Shown one piece after another: positions 53,301 to 63,436 of a stretch of DNA of 64,000 bases (position 1 is the first letter of the stretch; every line of letters starts with the position of its first letter). The stretch lies in NCBI RefSeq assembly GCF_902809855.1, contig NZ_CADDWJ010000001.1:248001-312000 (forward strand). The letters run 5' to 3'. The notes under the pieces were generated by a model. The model worked only from the letters and a program-made list of their open reading frames with translations, was not told the origin of the DNA and searched no databases. Made by a program: the position numbers and the translations under genes. Source of the stretch: Acinetobacter sp. Marseille-Q1618 (GTDB lineage Bacteria > Pseudomonadota > Gammaproteobacteria > Pseudomonadales > Moraxellaceae).

Positions 53301-54536
53301 ATGTTTAAACCAATCTCGCTTTATATAGGGTTGAGATACACTCGCGCTCGGCGCAGTAATCACTTTATTTCTTTTATCGCCTTGGTGTCTATGATCGGTC
53401 TAACCTTAGGCGTTGCGGTTCTTATTACAGTTTTATCTGTGATGAACGGCTTTGACCGTGAGTTGAAAAACCGTGTTTTAGGCATGGTGCCTCAAGCCAC
53501 TGTTTCATCCTCACAGATTTTAACAGACTGGCCCACACTTGCAAAGAAAATTGAGAAACATGAACATGTTACTGGTGTAGCACCATTTACCCAATTACAG
53601 GGAATGTTGACTGCACAAGGGCGTGTTGCAGGGATCATGGTCAGTGGTATCGAACCTAAATATGAAAAAAATGTATCTATTATTCAAAACCATATGGTTG
53701 AAGGCAGTGTAGATCAACTGAAAAAAGGTGAATTTGGTATCGTATTAGGCAAGCAGATGACCGATGCTTTAGGTCTGAGTTTGAATGATAATGTGACCCT
53801 AGTTTTACCTGAAGCAACACCATCACCAGCAGGGGTTGTCCCACGTTTTAAGCGCTTTAAAATTGTGGGGATCTTTAGTATTGGTGCAGAAGTTGATTCT
53901 AGCTTGGGTTATATCGCCTTAAATGATGCATCAACTTTGTTGCGTTTACCTGATGGTGCGCAGGGTGTGCGTATGAAGTTGGACAATATTTTCCTTGCGC
54001 CACAAGTAGCAAATGAAATTGTGCAAGAATTACCACACGGTTTTTATGCGTCTGATTGGACTTATACGCATGGTAATTTGTTCAGTGCCATTCAAATGGA
54101 AAAAGCCATGGTTAGTCTATTGTTATTCCTTATTGTTTTGGTGGCAGCATTTAATATTGTGTCTTCATTGGTCATGGTTGTTACAGATAAAAAAGCAGAC
54201 ATTGCTATTTTACGAACCTTGGGGGCTTCACCCACCACAATTACACGCATTTTCATGGTACAAGGTACGGTAATTGGTGTTGTTGGAACATTTGCTGGTG
54301 CAGTATTAGGTGTGATTTCTGCCTTAGGTATTAGTAACTTGATTGATTGGCTAAATAATTTATTTGGCTGGCATTTATTTGATGCATATTTTATTAATTA
54401 CTTACCTTCTTATTTACGTTGGCAAGATGTGGTCTTAGTGGTCGGTGTTTCACTTGCTTTAAGTTTTGTTGCAACAATTTATCCTGCACGTCGTGCGGCG
54501 AAAATCCAACCTGCGGAGGCGCTTCGTTATGAATAG
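53301..54536 (+). CDS. lolC: Lipoprotein-releasing ABC permease, LolC/LolE (LolF) type
   Basis: The Lol exporter lifts mature lipoproteins out of the inner membrane toward LolA. The 411-residue protein has four membrane segments. The first follows SLYIGLRYTRARRSNHFISFIALVSMIGLTLGVAV. A periplasmic MacB-like domain follows, then a C-terminal FtsX core (SSLVMVVTDKKADIAILRTLGASP). Only one permease gene is present here, then lolD. Without lolE, it may act as a homodimer (LolF type). Confidence 0.9.
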   Translation: MFKPISLYIGLRYTRARRSNHFISFIALVSMIGLTLGVAVLITVLSVMNGFDRELKNRVLGMVPQATVSSSQILTDWPTLAKKIEKHEHVTGVAPFTQLQGMLTAQGRVAGIMVSGIEPKYEKNVSIIQNHMVEGSVDQLKKGEFGIVLGKQMTDALGLSLNDNVTLVLPEATPSPAGVVPRFKRFKIVGIFSIGAEVDSSLGYIALNDASTLLRLPDGAQGVRMKLDNIFLAPQVANEIVQELPHGFYASDWTYTHGNLFSAIQMEKAMVSLLLFLIVLVAAFNIVSSLVMVVTDKKADIAILRTLGASPTTITRIFMVQGTVIGVVGTFAGAVLGVISALGISNLIDWLNNLFGWHLFDAYFINYLPSYLRWQDVVLVVGVSLALSFVATIYPARRAAKIQPAEALRYE

Positions 54537-55221
54537 TAATGTGGTGCTTGAAGCCAAAGATGTTTATAAATCTTTTACGGATGGTAAATCGACAGTTGAT
54601 GTGATTAAAGGTCTATCTTTACAAGTACATCAAGGTGAGTTTGTTTCAATCGTTGGTTCAAGTGGTTCGGGAAAAAGTACGCTGCTGCATATTTTGGGTG
54701 GGCTAGACCGTCCATCGCAAGGCATTGTCAATTTAAATGGGCAGCGTTTTGACAGTTTAGGTGAAGCTGAACGTGGTTTTCTGCGTAATCAAAATCTTGG
54801 TTTTGTCTACCAGTTCCACCATTTATTACCCGAATTTACAGCCTTAGAAAATGTTGCAATGCCTTTGATGTTGCGTAAAGATGCAGAGTTCAAAAAAGTT
54901 AAAGAACGTGCAGAATATCTGTTGAACCGTGTAGGATTGAGCCATCGACTGACGCATAAACCAGGTGAGTTATCTGGGGGAGAGCGTCAGCGTGTGGCTT
55001 TGGCTCGTGCTTTGGTCACTCAGCCTAAACTTATGCTTGCTGATGAACCAACAGGTAACTTAGACCGTAAAACAGCAGTGACAATTTTTGAATTGTTACG
55101 TGATTTACGTCATGAGTTGAACATGGCAATGTTGATCGTGACCCATGATGAACAATTAGCAAAGTCAGCGGACAAAGTGCTTCATATGCAAGATGGTGTG
55201 TGGGTCACAGAACAAACTTAG
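54529..55221 (+). CDS. lolD: Lipoprotein-releasing ABC ATPase LolD
   Basis: This 230-residue ATPase has Walker A GSSGSGKST, signature LSGGERQRVALARALV and Walker B LMLADEPTGNLD. It starts at ATG 54529 inside the end of lolC (8-base overlap). The open frame to 54466 is not used. Confidence 0.95.
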   Translation: MNSNVVLEAKDVYKSFTDGKSTVDVIKGLSLQVHQGEFVSIVGSSGSGKSTLLHILGGLDRPSQGIVNLNGQRFDSLGEAERGFLRNQNLGFVYQFHHLLPEFTALENVAMPLMLRKDAEFKKVKERAEYLLNRVGLSHRLTHKPGELSGGERQRVALARALVTQPKLMLADEPTGNLDRKTAVTIFELLRDLRHELNMAMLIVTHDEQLAKSADKVLHMQDGVWVTEQT

Positions 55222-55329
55222 GTTTTTATAAAATAATTTAAAAATAATGGCATAATTCCGATCAATTGCCTTGTTAAAGCTCATGAAAATGGGCTTTAAT
55301 TATTTAAAAATATTAAGAAAATAATAACG

Positions 55330-57759
55330 ATGTGGTATCTCTATGGGTTAAGTTTAGGCTGGATTTTGGGCATCAGTTGTATGGGGAATCCTCTACCTGA
55401 AAGCTTACAGATGTCTTTGTATCTCAGTCTTATTTTTATTGTTTTTATCAGCCTTGCCACTACTCTAAAATGGAAATTGACCAAGCATGTCATCATAAAA
55501 ACCATCTTCAATTTAAGTCTTTGTTTAAGTATTTTTATGGGTGGCTGGCATTATGCCGATCATGCTTTAGAGCAACGCTTAAAATTACGTCTACAACATG
55601 TTGAACAGGTGAATGCGTTGGTATATGTCAACACGATTAGCCAAATTTCCACAGATGTAGACCAACAACTTCGAATTAAACAAAATGTTTGGTTGCTTAA
55701 TTCTGTCACACAACCGATTAAAATCAGTGTCAATTTAAAACAAGGACAGCTACCTTTAGCACTTGGAAAATATTATCAAATATCAGGCAAATTAAAGCCT
55801 GCGCATAGTTATGCTGTGGCTGGTGCATTTGATAAAGAGCGTTGGTTTCTACAAGAAAATATTATGGGCAGTTTAAATGCTCAGTTTGTACAGCCGATAG
55901 ATGCTACAGTAGTTTCGAGATTAGGCTATACCCGTTTTGTGCAGAAAAATAACGCCTTTGGCGCTGTCATTCGATTAAGCATTGAAGAAAAGCGTTTGTC
56001 TTTTCGGGAAATGATTCAAAATAGCAGTTTGCAACAAAAGGGATTGTTGTTGGCATTACTCACTGGAGATGAAAGCCTACTTTCTGATGATACTCAAAAC
56101 TTATTTCAACGCTTAGGTATTTCTCATTTGTTGGCGATTTCAGGTCCGCATGTCCTGATTTTTGCCATGTTATTTTGTTTTATTTTCCAAAGAATTATTG
56201 AAAAGTTTCGTCCAGAATTTTATTTAAAATGTCCTCGACCTTATTTATTGATTATACCTTTTTGGGTATGTGTGGCACTGTATACAGCATTTGTTGGTTT
56301 TGAAATTCCTGCTTTACGGACGTTATTAACGGTATCTTTGTGTAGCATGTTAATTTGGTTTAGACAGTCACTTTCTGCTTTAAAAATGTTGCTAATCAGT
56401 GCCAGTATTTTGTTATGGATTGATCCTTTTAGCATTTTATCTGCTGCATTTTGGCTGTCTTATGGTGCTTGCTTTATTTTGATTCGAGTTTATCAAACCT
56501 TACAACAGCAGCCGCATGATTATCAAACAAATACTCAAAAAATTGTTTTTTATTTGAAAGTTTTGATCGAATCCCAATGGAAAGTATTTATTGCATTGTT
56601 TCCACTGGTTATTTTTATTTTTCAAAAAGTTGCTTGGGTTGCACCTTTGAGCAATTTATTTGCAATTCCTTTGATTGGCGCAGTGGTTGTACCTTTGGAA
56701 GTGATCGGTGCATGTTTGAGTCTATTTTATGTGCCTTTAGGCAAAGTTTTTTTCTATGTGGCGGATTGGGTTTTATCATTTTTATTACACATTTTGGTTA
56801 TTTTAGATCAATTATTTGCTCAACATTTACAGTGGTTTGCTTTTACTCCATTGATGATCGTATGTTTGGCAACTGCAATTTTTATTCTATTTTTACCACG
56901 AGGAGTCATTTCTAAGGCTTGGGTCGCTGTATGTTCTATTCCTCTAATTTTTCCGCAGCAAAAACAATCTGATTTTAGTTTAACCATTTTAGATGTTGCA
57001 CAAGGGCAAGCAATTTTTCTAAATTTACCGACACAAAAAATGATGATTGATACAGGTGGTTCATTCGATGAAACAAAATTTAGTCTTGGAAGACAATTGA
57101 TTGTACCTTATTTAAAAAGACAAGGGATTCAGCAGCTTGACCAAGTTATTTTGTCACACTTAGATCAAGACCATAGCGGTGCATTTCCAGCCATTGCAGA
57201 ACAAGTGAAAGTCAAACAAGTTTTCTCGAATGAAAATGATGGACGTTTTAAACAGGAAAATTTTCACTACTGTTATGCAGGGCAAGTTTGGCAATATGAT
57301 CAAGTAAAAATAGAAATTTTATCACCACCTGAAAATAGCCTAAGTAACGTTGCATCACAACAAAATGAGCTGTCGTGTGTCGTATATATTCAAGTGAAAA
57401 ATGCCAAAAATCAGCAAAACTTTTTGATCATGGGCGATGCAGGTTGGGAAGCGGAGTTTGATTTATTACAACATTATCCCAACTTAGACGTTGATGTTTT
57501 GGTTTTAGGGCATCATGGCAGTCAACATAGTTCAGCTTATGCTTTTTTAGAGACATTAAAACCGAAATTGGCAGTGATTTCCGTAGGATTTGATAATCGT
57601 TATGGTCATCCTCACCCAATTGTTTTGGCACGATTAAAAGCTTTGAATATTCCTGTTGTAAATACCATCGAACAGGGTAGTATTCAGTTTCAATTGGATG
57701 CTCAACACATGATGCAAATGTCGAATTATCGAGATTCAAAAAAATGGTTAATTCGTTAA
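55330..57759 (+). CDS. comEC: DNA internalisation channel ComEC/Rec2
   Basis: ComEC is the inner-membrane channel for single-stranded DNA in natural transformation, for which Acinetobacter is known. The 809-residue protein has an N-terminal OB-like DUF4131 domain. A competence core with about eight membrane segments follows, around GISHLLAISGPHVLIFAMLF. The C-terminal metallo-beta-lactamase domain is marked by LSHLDQDHSGAF and LGHHGSQHSSAYAFLE. It lies about 110 bases after lolD. It overlaps the end of the convergent acyltransferase gene by 12 bases. Confidence 0.94.
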   Translation: MWYLYGLSLGWILGISCMGNPLPESLQMSLYLSLIFIVFISLATTLKWKLTKHVIIKTIFNLSLCLSIFMGGWHYADHALEQRLKLRLQHVEQVNALVYVNTISQISTDVDQQLRIKQNVWLLNSVTQPIKISVNLKQGQLPLALGKYYQISGKLKPAHSYAVAGAFDKERWFLQENIMGSLNAQFVQPIDATVVSRLGYTRFVQKNNAFGAVIRLSIEEKRLSFREMIQNSSLQQKGLLLALLTGDESLLSDDTQNLFQRLGISHLLAISGPHVLIFAMLFCFIFQRIIEKFRPEFYLKCPRPYLLIIPFWVCVALYTAFVGFEIPALRTLLTVSLCSMLIWFRQSLSALKMLLISASILLWIDPFSILSAAFWLSYGACFILIRVYQTLQQQPHDYQTNTQKIVFYLKVLIESQWKVFIALFPLVIFIFQKVAWVAPLSNLFAIPLIGAVVVPLEVIGACLSLFYVPLGKVFFYVADWVLSFLLHILVILDQLFAQHLQWFAFTPLMIVCLATAIFILFLPRGVISKAWVAVCSIPLIFPQQKQSDFSLTILDVAQGQAIFLNLPTQKMMIDTGGSFDETKFSLGRQLIVPYLKRQGIQQLDQVILSHLDQDHSGAFPAIAEQVKVKQVFSNENDGRFKQENFHYCYAGQVWQYDQVKIEILSPPENSLSNVASQQNELSCVVYIQVKNAKNQQNFLIMGDAGWEAEFDLLQHYPNLDVDVLVLGHHGSQHSSAYAFLETLKPKLAVISVGFDNRYGHPHPIVLARLKALNIPVVNTIEQGSIQFQLDAQHMMQMSNYRDSKKWLIR

Positions 57760-58698
57760 TGTCTGATTTTCAGCTTTAACACGATTAATATTTATAATCG
57801 CTTGCTCATTGGATAGAGTATAAACATTTCTGAGTTGTGGATTAGCTTTGAAGCGTTTATAACTCCAGTGATAATGTTGAGGAAAACGTTCAATTAAATG
57901 CTCTAATGCTTGGTGAATAACACGTGTACCATCATTGGCAGAACCTTGGTAAATCTGTTCATCCATTGGTTCAATAAACATATCAAAATCATCAGATTCA
58001 TTACGAATCGCGTATAAAAGCAATGACTTGGCTTTAGTTTTTTGAATAAGTTTGGCGCTGAGATTACTTGAAGCTAAAGGGATTCCAAAATAATCAATCA
58101 TTTCACCGCCTACATGAGGTGTATGATCAGGTAAAATAACTGTAGTACCACCTTGCTTTAAGGCTTTAAAAATTTGTCGAACGCCCGACTCATCCGTAGG
58201 GACTAAATGGGCTTGTTCACGACTACGTGCCTCGCGGACAAAATCATCTGCATCAGGATTTTTAATGGGTTTATACATGATGGTCATTTGAGTATGTTGA
58301 GCGAACCAAGCGTTCATGATTTCCCATGTTCCAAAATGAGGAACAATCAAGACCAGACCTTTACCTTCTGCAAGCGCCTCATGAACCAAATGTTCACCAT
58401 GAATTTGACGAATTCTGGAAATATTTTTTTGAGTGGAGCTGCCCCAAATACTAAAAAACTCCATATAGGATTGTAATTCATTACGAATCGCAGCACGCGT
58501 AATCCGCTCTCGTTCTTGCTTACTCAGTTGTGGCAGGCAAATTTCGATATTTAAACGAATCGTTTTAGATGTTTTAGAAACATGCAATAAGTTGACAATG
58601 CCAGCTAAAATACGGGCATAAAATCTAGAAAAAAGAATCGGTTGTCGACCAAAAAAATGAAGTAGACGTGTGGTAGAAGATTTTTGCTTTTCAGTCAT
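57748..58698 (-). CDS. Lipid A acyltransferase-family protein (LpxL/LpxM-like)
   Basis: This 316-residue membrane-associated acyltransferase has the catalytic H-X4-E motif in VPHFGTWE (H121, E126). A hydrophobic N-terminal segment (about residues 20-38) is followed by a basic region. The family start LLHFFGRQPILFSRFYARILAG fits HtrB/LpxL. It could add lauroyl or myristoyl chains to lipid A; which of LpxL or LpxM cannot be told. It overlaps the comEC end on the other strand. Confidence 0.82.
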   Translation of the reverse strand: MTEKQKSSTTRLLHFFGRQPILFSRFYARILAGIVNLLHVSKTSKTIRLNIEICLPQLSKQERERITRAAIRNELQSYMEFFSIWGSSTQKNISRIRQIHGEHLVHEALAEGKGLVLIVPHFGTWEIMNAWFAQHTQMTIMYKPIKNPDADDFVREARSREQAHLVPTDESGVRQIFKALKQGGTTVILPDHTPHVGGEMIDYFGIPLASSNLSAKLIQKTKAKSLLLYAIRNESDDFDMFIEPMDEQIYQGSANDGTRVIHQALEHLIERFPQHYHWSYKRFKANPQLRNVYTLSNEQAIININRVKAENQTLTN

Positions 58699-58833
58699 CG
58701 TTTATCAATTTGTAAAACTGCGCCAAAGTGCGAGTGAATTGTAAATTATTATAAGTGAATTATGTCGATTTAGACAGTTTAACTGTATTAGTTGTATATA
58801 ATGATGCCTTAAAAATTAATTTGGATGGTATGT

Positions 58834-59871
58834 ATGTCCGATTGGCCACCTAAACCACAGAATGAAAATACACAATTAGATGCTTCTGCATCACAAGCAC
58901 CAACGGGGCAAGAATGGAAACTTTTGGAAAAAGTTGTTCTGGCTTCTGTACAAGAGCAGCGCCGTAGTCGCCGTTGGGGAATATTTTTTAAAATTTTAAC
59001 CTTTTTATATATTTTTATTCTTTTAGGTTTGATTTTATTTGGTAAAAGCTGCTCAAGCAGTGGCGAAGATTCAACTAGTTCTATTTCTGAGTCACATCTT
59101 GGCGTAGTCAACATTATTGGTACGATTGAATCTGGCAATCAAGGTGTGAATAGTACGGATACCATTAAGTCCTTGAAGAAAGCATTTGAAGCCAAATCTG
59201 CAAAAGCAGTAGTGCTAAATATCAACTCTCCAGGGGGGTCACCAGTGCAGTCGGATGATATTTGGCAAGAGATTCGCTATCAAAAGCAACAGCATCCAGA
59301 TAAAAAAGTTTATGCTTTGATTGGTGATATGGGAGCATCTGGGGCCTATTATATTGCTTCTGCAGCAGATGAAATCTGGGTGAATCCATCGAGTTTAGTT
59401 GGCTCTATTGGTGTGATCATGCCAAATTATGGTGTGAGTGGTTTGGCTCAAAAACTCGGTATAGAAGATCGTACAATGACTTCAGGTGCAAACAAAGACA
59501 TCCTGAGCATGACCAAACCAGTAAATCCTGAGCAAAAAGCGCATATTCAAGCTTTATTAGATAATGTTCATGGACATTTTATTACGGCGGTTAAGCAAGG
59601 TCGTGGTGAAAAACTTAAATCTACTGATCCTGCTATTTTCTCAGGTTTATTCTGGACGGGTGAACAAGCCATTAAACTCGGAATTGCCGATAAAACAGGC
59701 AATATGGAAAGTTTGAAACGCCAATTAAGTCTGAAGAAAGCTGTTAACTACACGGTTGAACGTAGCCCATTTGACTCTATTTTAGGGCGTATGGGTTCAG
59801 AAATGGGAAATGGTTTAGCTGAAGCAGTGACTCAAAAGATGAATATGCAGCAAGATGCTAAAATGCAATAA
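58834..59871 (+). CDS. S49-family signal-peptide-peptidase-like protease (SppA type)
   Basis: This 346-residue membrane protease starts at ATG 58834 (an ATG at 58825 is possible). A cytoplasmic N-terminus of about 48 residues precedes one membrane segment (ILTFLYIFILLGLILF). The catalytic domain includes NINSPGGSPVQSDDI and MGASGAYYIASAADEIW, with the Ser of GASGAYY, and the Lys of SGANKDILS. It is the short, single-copy form, about half the size of E. coli SppA. Confidence 0.9.
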   Translation: MSDWPPKPQNENTQLDASASQAPTGQEWKLLEKVVLASVQEQRRSRRWGIFFKILTFLYIFILLGLILFGKSCSSSGEDSTSSISESHLGVVNIIGTIESGNQGVNSTDTIKSLKKAFEAKSAKAVVLNINSPGGSPVQSDDIWQEIRYQKQQHPDKKVYALIGDMGASGAYYIASAADEIWVNPSSLVGSIGVIMPNYGVSGLAQKLGIEDRTMTSGANKDILSMTKPVNPEQKAHIQALLDNVHGHFITAVKQGRGEKLKSTDPAIFSGLFWTGEQAIKLGIADKTGNMESLKRQLSLKKAVNYTVERSPFDSILGRMGSEMGNGLAEAVTQKMNMQQDAKMQ

Positions 59872-59986
59872 AGCTTGTTCCATTTAAATTAAAGTAAAAT
59901 GAGATGCGAAGTATGAATATTTCAGAAAAGTATCTCATATGCTGTTTAATATATTGTTCGCTATACAATGCTAAAAATAGGATGTC

Positions 59987-60808
59987 ATGCGTAATTCAAA
60001 TCATACAAAACCTCTGATCCATTTTGCACATGCCAACGGTGTGCCATCACAAGTTTATTCAAAGCTTTTTAAGTTATTAAAAGATGATTATGATGTGATT
60101 TATGTGCCCTTGATTGGCCCTGATCGTCGTTACCCGATTGCTCAAGGATGGAATGAATTAACTGATCAAGTCATTGATAGTATTGTGCAACAGGCGCAAG
60201 GTCGTAAAGTGATTGGTTTAGGGCATTCTTTAGGTGCGGTTTTAACGCTGATGGCATCCTATAAGCGTCCAGAGTTATTTGAAAAAATAATTTTACTTGA
60301 TCCGCCATTAATTGCAGGCAAAGCATCTTTTGCATTGTTTCTGACTAAAGTATTTAATCCCAAAATGCTTGATCAAATTACCCCCGCAGGTTTAAGTATT
60401 AAACGTCGTGATCATTGGGAGTCTCGTGAGCAAGCCGCTTCATTATTAAGACCCAAAGGGTTTTATCAACATTTTGATGAAGAATGTTTTAATGATTACA
60501 TTCAGTATGCTTTAACTGAAGACCGCATATGTGGTGGTGTTGAACTGACTATTTCTAAATATGACGAAGTCGAAATTTTTCGAACCAATTCAATTTCATG
60601 GTGGTTACCTAAAGCTAAACCATCTGTTAGCGCGCAATTGGTGGTTGGTTCAGAAAGCCCATTTTTAACCCGAAAATTTCCACAGATCATTCAGAAAAAG
60701 CTCGGTATTCCATTTACTGTTACGCAAGGCGGCCATATGTTTCCTTTGGAACATCCTGTTGAAGTGGTACAGTTAATAAAAGATGTAATCCAATTGCCTC
60801 AAGATTAG
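59987..60808 (+). CDS. Alpha/beta hydrolase
   Basis: This 273-residue enzyme has the start PLIHFAHANGVPSQVYSKL, with the nucleophile elbow GLGHSLGAVLTLM and the final His in GGHMFPLEHP. No signal peptide is visible. Such proteins form a broad esterase family, and nothing in the context names a substrate. It ends in a strong terminator. Confidence 0.85.
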   Translation: MRNSNHTKPLIHFAHANGVPSQVYSKLFKLLKDDYDVIYVPLIGPDRRYPIAQGWNELTDQVIDSIVQQAQGRKVIGLGHSLGAVLTLMASYKRPELFEKIILLDPPLIAGKASFALFLTKVFNPKMLDQITPAGLSIKRRDHWESREQAASLLRPKGFYQHFDEECFNDYIQYALTEDRICGGVELTISKYDEVEIFRTNSISWWLPKAKPSVSAQLVVGSESPFLTRKFPQIIQKKLGIPFTVTQGGHMFPLEHPVEVVQLIKDVIQLPQD

Positions 60809-60837
60809 ACAGCATCTAATTAATTTTGATGGTAAAT

Positions 60838-60868
60838 AAAATAAGCACTCGATTGAGTGCTTATTTTT
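60838..60868. terminator. Bidirectional terminator
   Basis: A 13-bp stem AAAATAAGCACTC / GAGTGCTTATTTT with a GATT loop. It serves the hydrolase (+) and probably the META-domain gene (-). Confidence 0.88.
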
Positions 60869-60910
60869 AACATTTCATAAGACAAGCTTATAAAGTAATT
60901 CATTTACAAT

Positions 60911-61348
60911 TTATTTAACATTTTCAAATTTCAAAATAACTTTGTCATTCGCATCTAGGAATTTCAATTCTTTTTTCGATGCATCATAGTGAGTAACTTG
61001 TGTTAGTGCTTGGGCATATTTTTGTGGAATATCCGTTGCATTTAGACAGGCTTTTTGAGTTGAAGCAAGGTTAGAAAATTGGATTTGCGTTCCTTTTACC
61101 GCATAGCCACCCATAAAACGGTTACAACCATCTGAACCACTGACACGGCTATTATCGAATTGAATAGATGGTACATCTGACTGAGTTGGATCAGCAGTCA
61201 TTTTGGTACCATAAATTTCACTTACTACCCAATTTTTATTTTGTAGTTCATTTAAATTACGTTCAGTTGATGGATTGGACATGGTGGCACAACCCACCAT
61301 AGTTAAGGTTAAAGCTGTACACGTTGGAATGAGTATTGATTTTAGCAT
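60911..61348 (-). CDS. META-domain (HslJ-like) lipoprotein
   Basis: This 145-residue protein starts at ATG 61348 with GGAGA 8 bases upstream; the longer frame to 61378 is not used. A lipobox TMVGC follows the signal. The META/HslJ domain has NKNWVVSEIYGTKM, CNRFMGGYAVKG and LASTQKACL. Related HslJ proteins are heat-inducible or linked to novobiocin resistance in E. coli. It is transcribed alone. Confidence 0.88.
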   Translation of the reverse strand: MLKSILIPTCTALTLTMVGCATMSNPSTERNLNELQNKNWVVSEIYGTKMTADPTQSDVPSIQFDNSRVSGSDGCNRFMGGYAVKGTQIQFSNLASTQKACLNATDIPQKYAQALTQVTHYDASKKELKFLDANDKVILKFENVK

Positions 61349-61542
61349 GTGTTTTCTCCATTTATTCATGATGATCATTGTTAAGTCTTTGTTCAGGATA
61401 TATTTTAATTTTTAGATTGTGGCTAAGATTAACTGAACAAATACACAAACTGCCACAGGAAAAACATTTTGACGTATATTATTTTCTTTATTTTTTAGTG
61501 CTTTTGCAGTATTAGATAAAGTATTTAAATTTTCCAAACAGT

Positions 61543-61566
61543 AAAAAACGCATCCGAAGATGCGTT
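61543..61566 (-). terminator. Terminator of purMN
   Basis: AACGCATC / GATGCGTT with a TTCG loop on the - strand, then TTTT. It is 20 bases beyond the purN stop. Confidence 0.85.
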
Positions 61567-61585
61567 CATTTAAAGACTACATAAA

Positions 61586-62224
61586 TTAAATATTAAAGTT
61601 TGCAAACTGAATAGGGCGTGTTAAGGCTTGACCTTTATACAAGACTTGTCCTGTGGCTATATGTTGAAGTGTACCATTACAAATCCATTCCACTGCTTGT
61701 GGGTAAATTAAATGTTCAAGTACATGAACGCGTTCAGCCAGTGAGTCTACAGTGTCGTGTAGATCAACTTTTAAAACACCTTGGGTCAGCGCTTGACCTG
61801 CATCCAGTTCAGCAGTGACATAATGCACAGTGCAGCCATGTAAAGTATCGCCTGTGTTCAGTACACGTTGATGAGTATGCATGCCTTTGTAGTTTGGCAG
61901 CAAAGAAGGGTGAATGTTTAACATTTTCCCTTCCCATGCTTGTACAAACTCAGCACTTAAAATACGCATAAAACCAGCCAAAACTACCAAATCGACATCC
62001 CAAGCCAGCAATTGTTGATGCATGGCAGCATCAAAGGCTTCACGATTCGGATACTGTTTGTGTTCAATGACTGCAGTATCGATGTTTGCATGTTGAGCAC
62101 GTTGCAGTGCAAAAGCATCAGGCTTATTGGAAATCACACCAACAATTTTCCCTGAAAGATGAGCATCAATCAGGGCTTGTAAGTTACTGCCATTGCCTGA
62201 AACCAGTACAGCAATTTTGATCAT
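61586..62224 (-). CDS. purN: Phosphoribosylglycinamide formyltransferase PurN
   Basis: PurN transfers a formyl group from 10-formyl-THF to GAR in purine synthesis. The 212-residue enzyme begins KIAVLVSGNGSNLQALIDAH. The catalytic segment MLNIHPSLLPNYKGMHTHQRVL has the Asn-His pair, and HGCTVHYVTAELDAG follows with its Asp. It lies 6 bases after purM in one operon. Confidence 0.96.
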   Translation of the reverse strand: MIKIAVLVSGNGSNLQALIDAHLSGKIVGVISNKPDAFALQRAQHANIDTAVIEHKQYPNREAFDAAMHQQLLAWDVDLVVLAGFMRILSAEFVQAWEGKMLNIHPSLLPNYKGMHTHQRVLNTGDTLHGCTVHYVTAELDAGQALTQGVLKVDLHDTVDSLAERVHVLEHLIYPQAVEWICNGTLQHIATGQVLYKGQALTRPIQFANFNI

Positions 62225-62230
62225 AATGAC

Positions 62231-63301
62231 TTACGCAAAAACCACACGGATTTTTTCATCAGCGCCTTCAACAGATTCAGCATTGTCTTGGATTAAACCA
62301 ATTTTCCATGCTTTTTCACCTTGTGCTGTTAAAACGTCAATGGTTTTTTCAGCATCCGCAGCATCTACAGCAATGACCATGCCGACACCACAGTTAAATG
62401 CACGATACATTTCAAATTGTTCAACACCACCTTCTTTTTGAAGAAGTTTGAACAATTCTGGCCATTCCCAAGAAGCTTCGTTAATGACAGCTTGTGCACC
62501 ATTTGGCAGTACGCGTGGTAAGTTGCCAGGTAAGCCACCGCCTGTGATGTGCGCCATAGCGTGAACATCAACTTGCTTAATCAGTTCTAGAATTGATTTT
62601 ACATAAATGCGTGTTGGTTCCATCGCAACGTCAGCAAGTGGGCGACCATCAACGATTTGGGTCAAATCGACATTTTTTACATCGAAAATTTTACGAAGCA
62701 ATGAGTAACCATTTGAATGTGCGCCTGAAGAAGCCACACCAATCAACACATCACCAGCTTTAACTTTAGAGCCATCAATAATTTTGCTTTGCTCAACCAC
62801 ACCTACGCAGAAACCTGCTAAGTCGTAATCTTCACCTTCATACATGCCTGGCATTTCAGCAGTTTCACCACCAACCAATGCACAGCCTGCAAGCTCACAA
62901 CCTTTACCAATTCCTGTCACAACATTTGCAGCAACATCGACATTCAAATGACCTGTTGCATAGTAGTCAAGGAAGAATAATGGTTCAGCACCACATACAA
63001 GAAGATCGTTTACACACATTGCCACCAAGTCTTGACCAATTGTGTCATGACGGTTTAAGTTCAATGCTAAACGTAATTTTGTACCAACACCGTCTGTGCC
63101 AGATACGAGAACAGGTTCTTCATAACCTTTAGGAATTTTACAAAGTGCGCCGAAGCCGCCTAATCCGCCCATTACTTCTGGACGAGTGGTACGTTTAGCG
63201 ACAGATTTGATACGATCGACAAGTGCGTCGCCCGCTTCAATATCGACACCAGCGTCTTTATAGCTTAAACCAGTGTTTGGGGTAGAAGTTGAGTTGCTCA
63301 T
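62231..63301 (-). CDS. purM: Phosphoribosylformylglycinamidine cyclo-ligase PurM
   Basis: AIR synthetase closes the imidazole ring, ATP-dependent. The 356-residue protein has [20 protein letters not shown], the GTDGVGTKL segment, the [24 protein letters not shown] region and [16 protein letters not shown]. It is first gene of purMN, divergent from the AI-2E-family permease at 63437, the same arrangement as in other Acinetobacter-like genomes. Confidence 0.97.
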   Translation of the reverse strand: MSNSTSTPNTGLSYKDAGVDIEAGDALVDRIKSVAKRTTRPEVMGGLGGFGALCKIPKGYEEPVLVSGTDGVGTKLRLALNLNRHDTIGQDLVAMCVNDLLVCGAEPLFFLDYYATGHLNVDVAANVVTGIGKGCELAGCALVGGETAEMPGMYEGEDYDLAGFCVGVVEQSKIIDGSKVKAGDVLIGVASSGAHSNGYSLLRKIFDVKNVDLTQIVDGRPLADVAMEPTRIYVKSILELIKQVDVHAMAHITGGGLPGNLPRVLPNGAQAVINEASWEWPELFKLLQKEGGVEQFEMYRAFNCGVGMVIAVDAADAEKTIDVLTAQGEKAWKIGLIQDNAESVEGADEKIRVVFA

Positions 63302-63436
63302 ATTTGAAGTCTCCGCATTCGCGCCGAGATTATACCCGAATATACGAAACTCTTATGTTATTTCTGCACTAAAATGCTATCTTTATTCAAATATTTTACT
63401 TTCTATAATGATTAAACCTGAAAAAGGCGTGATTGT

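Noticed and set aside
55222..55329. Terminator between lolD and comEC
   Set aside because: AAAGCTCAT/ATGGGCTTT at about 55274-55298 has a mismatch and no T run; too weak to call.
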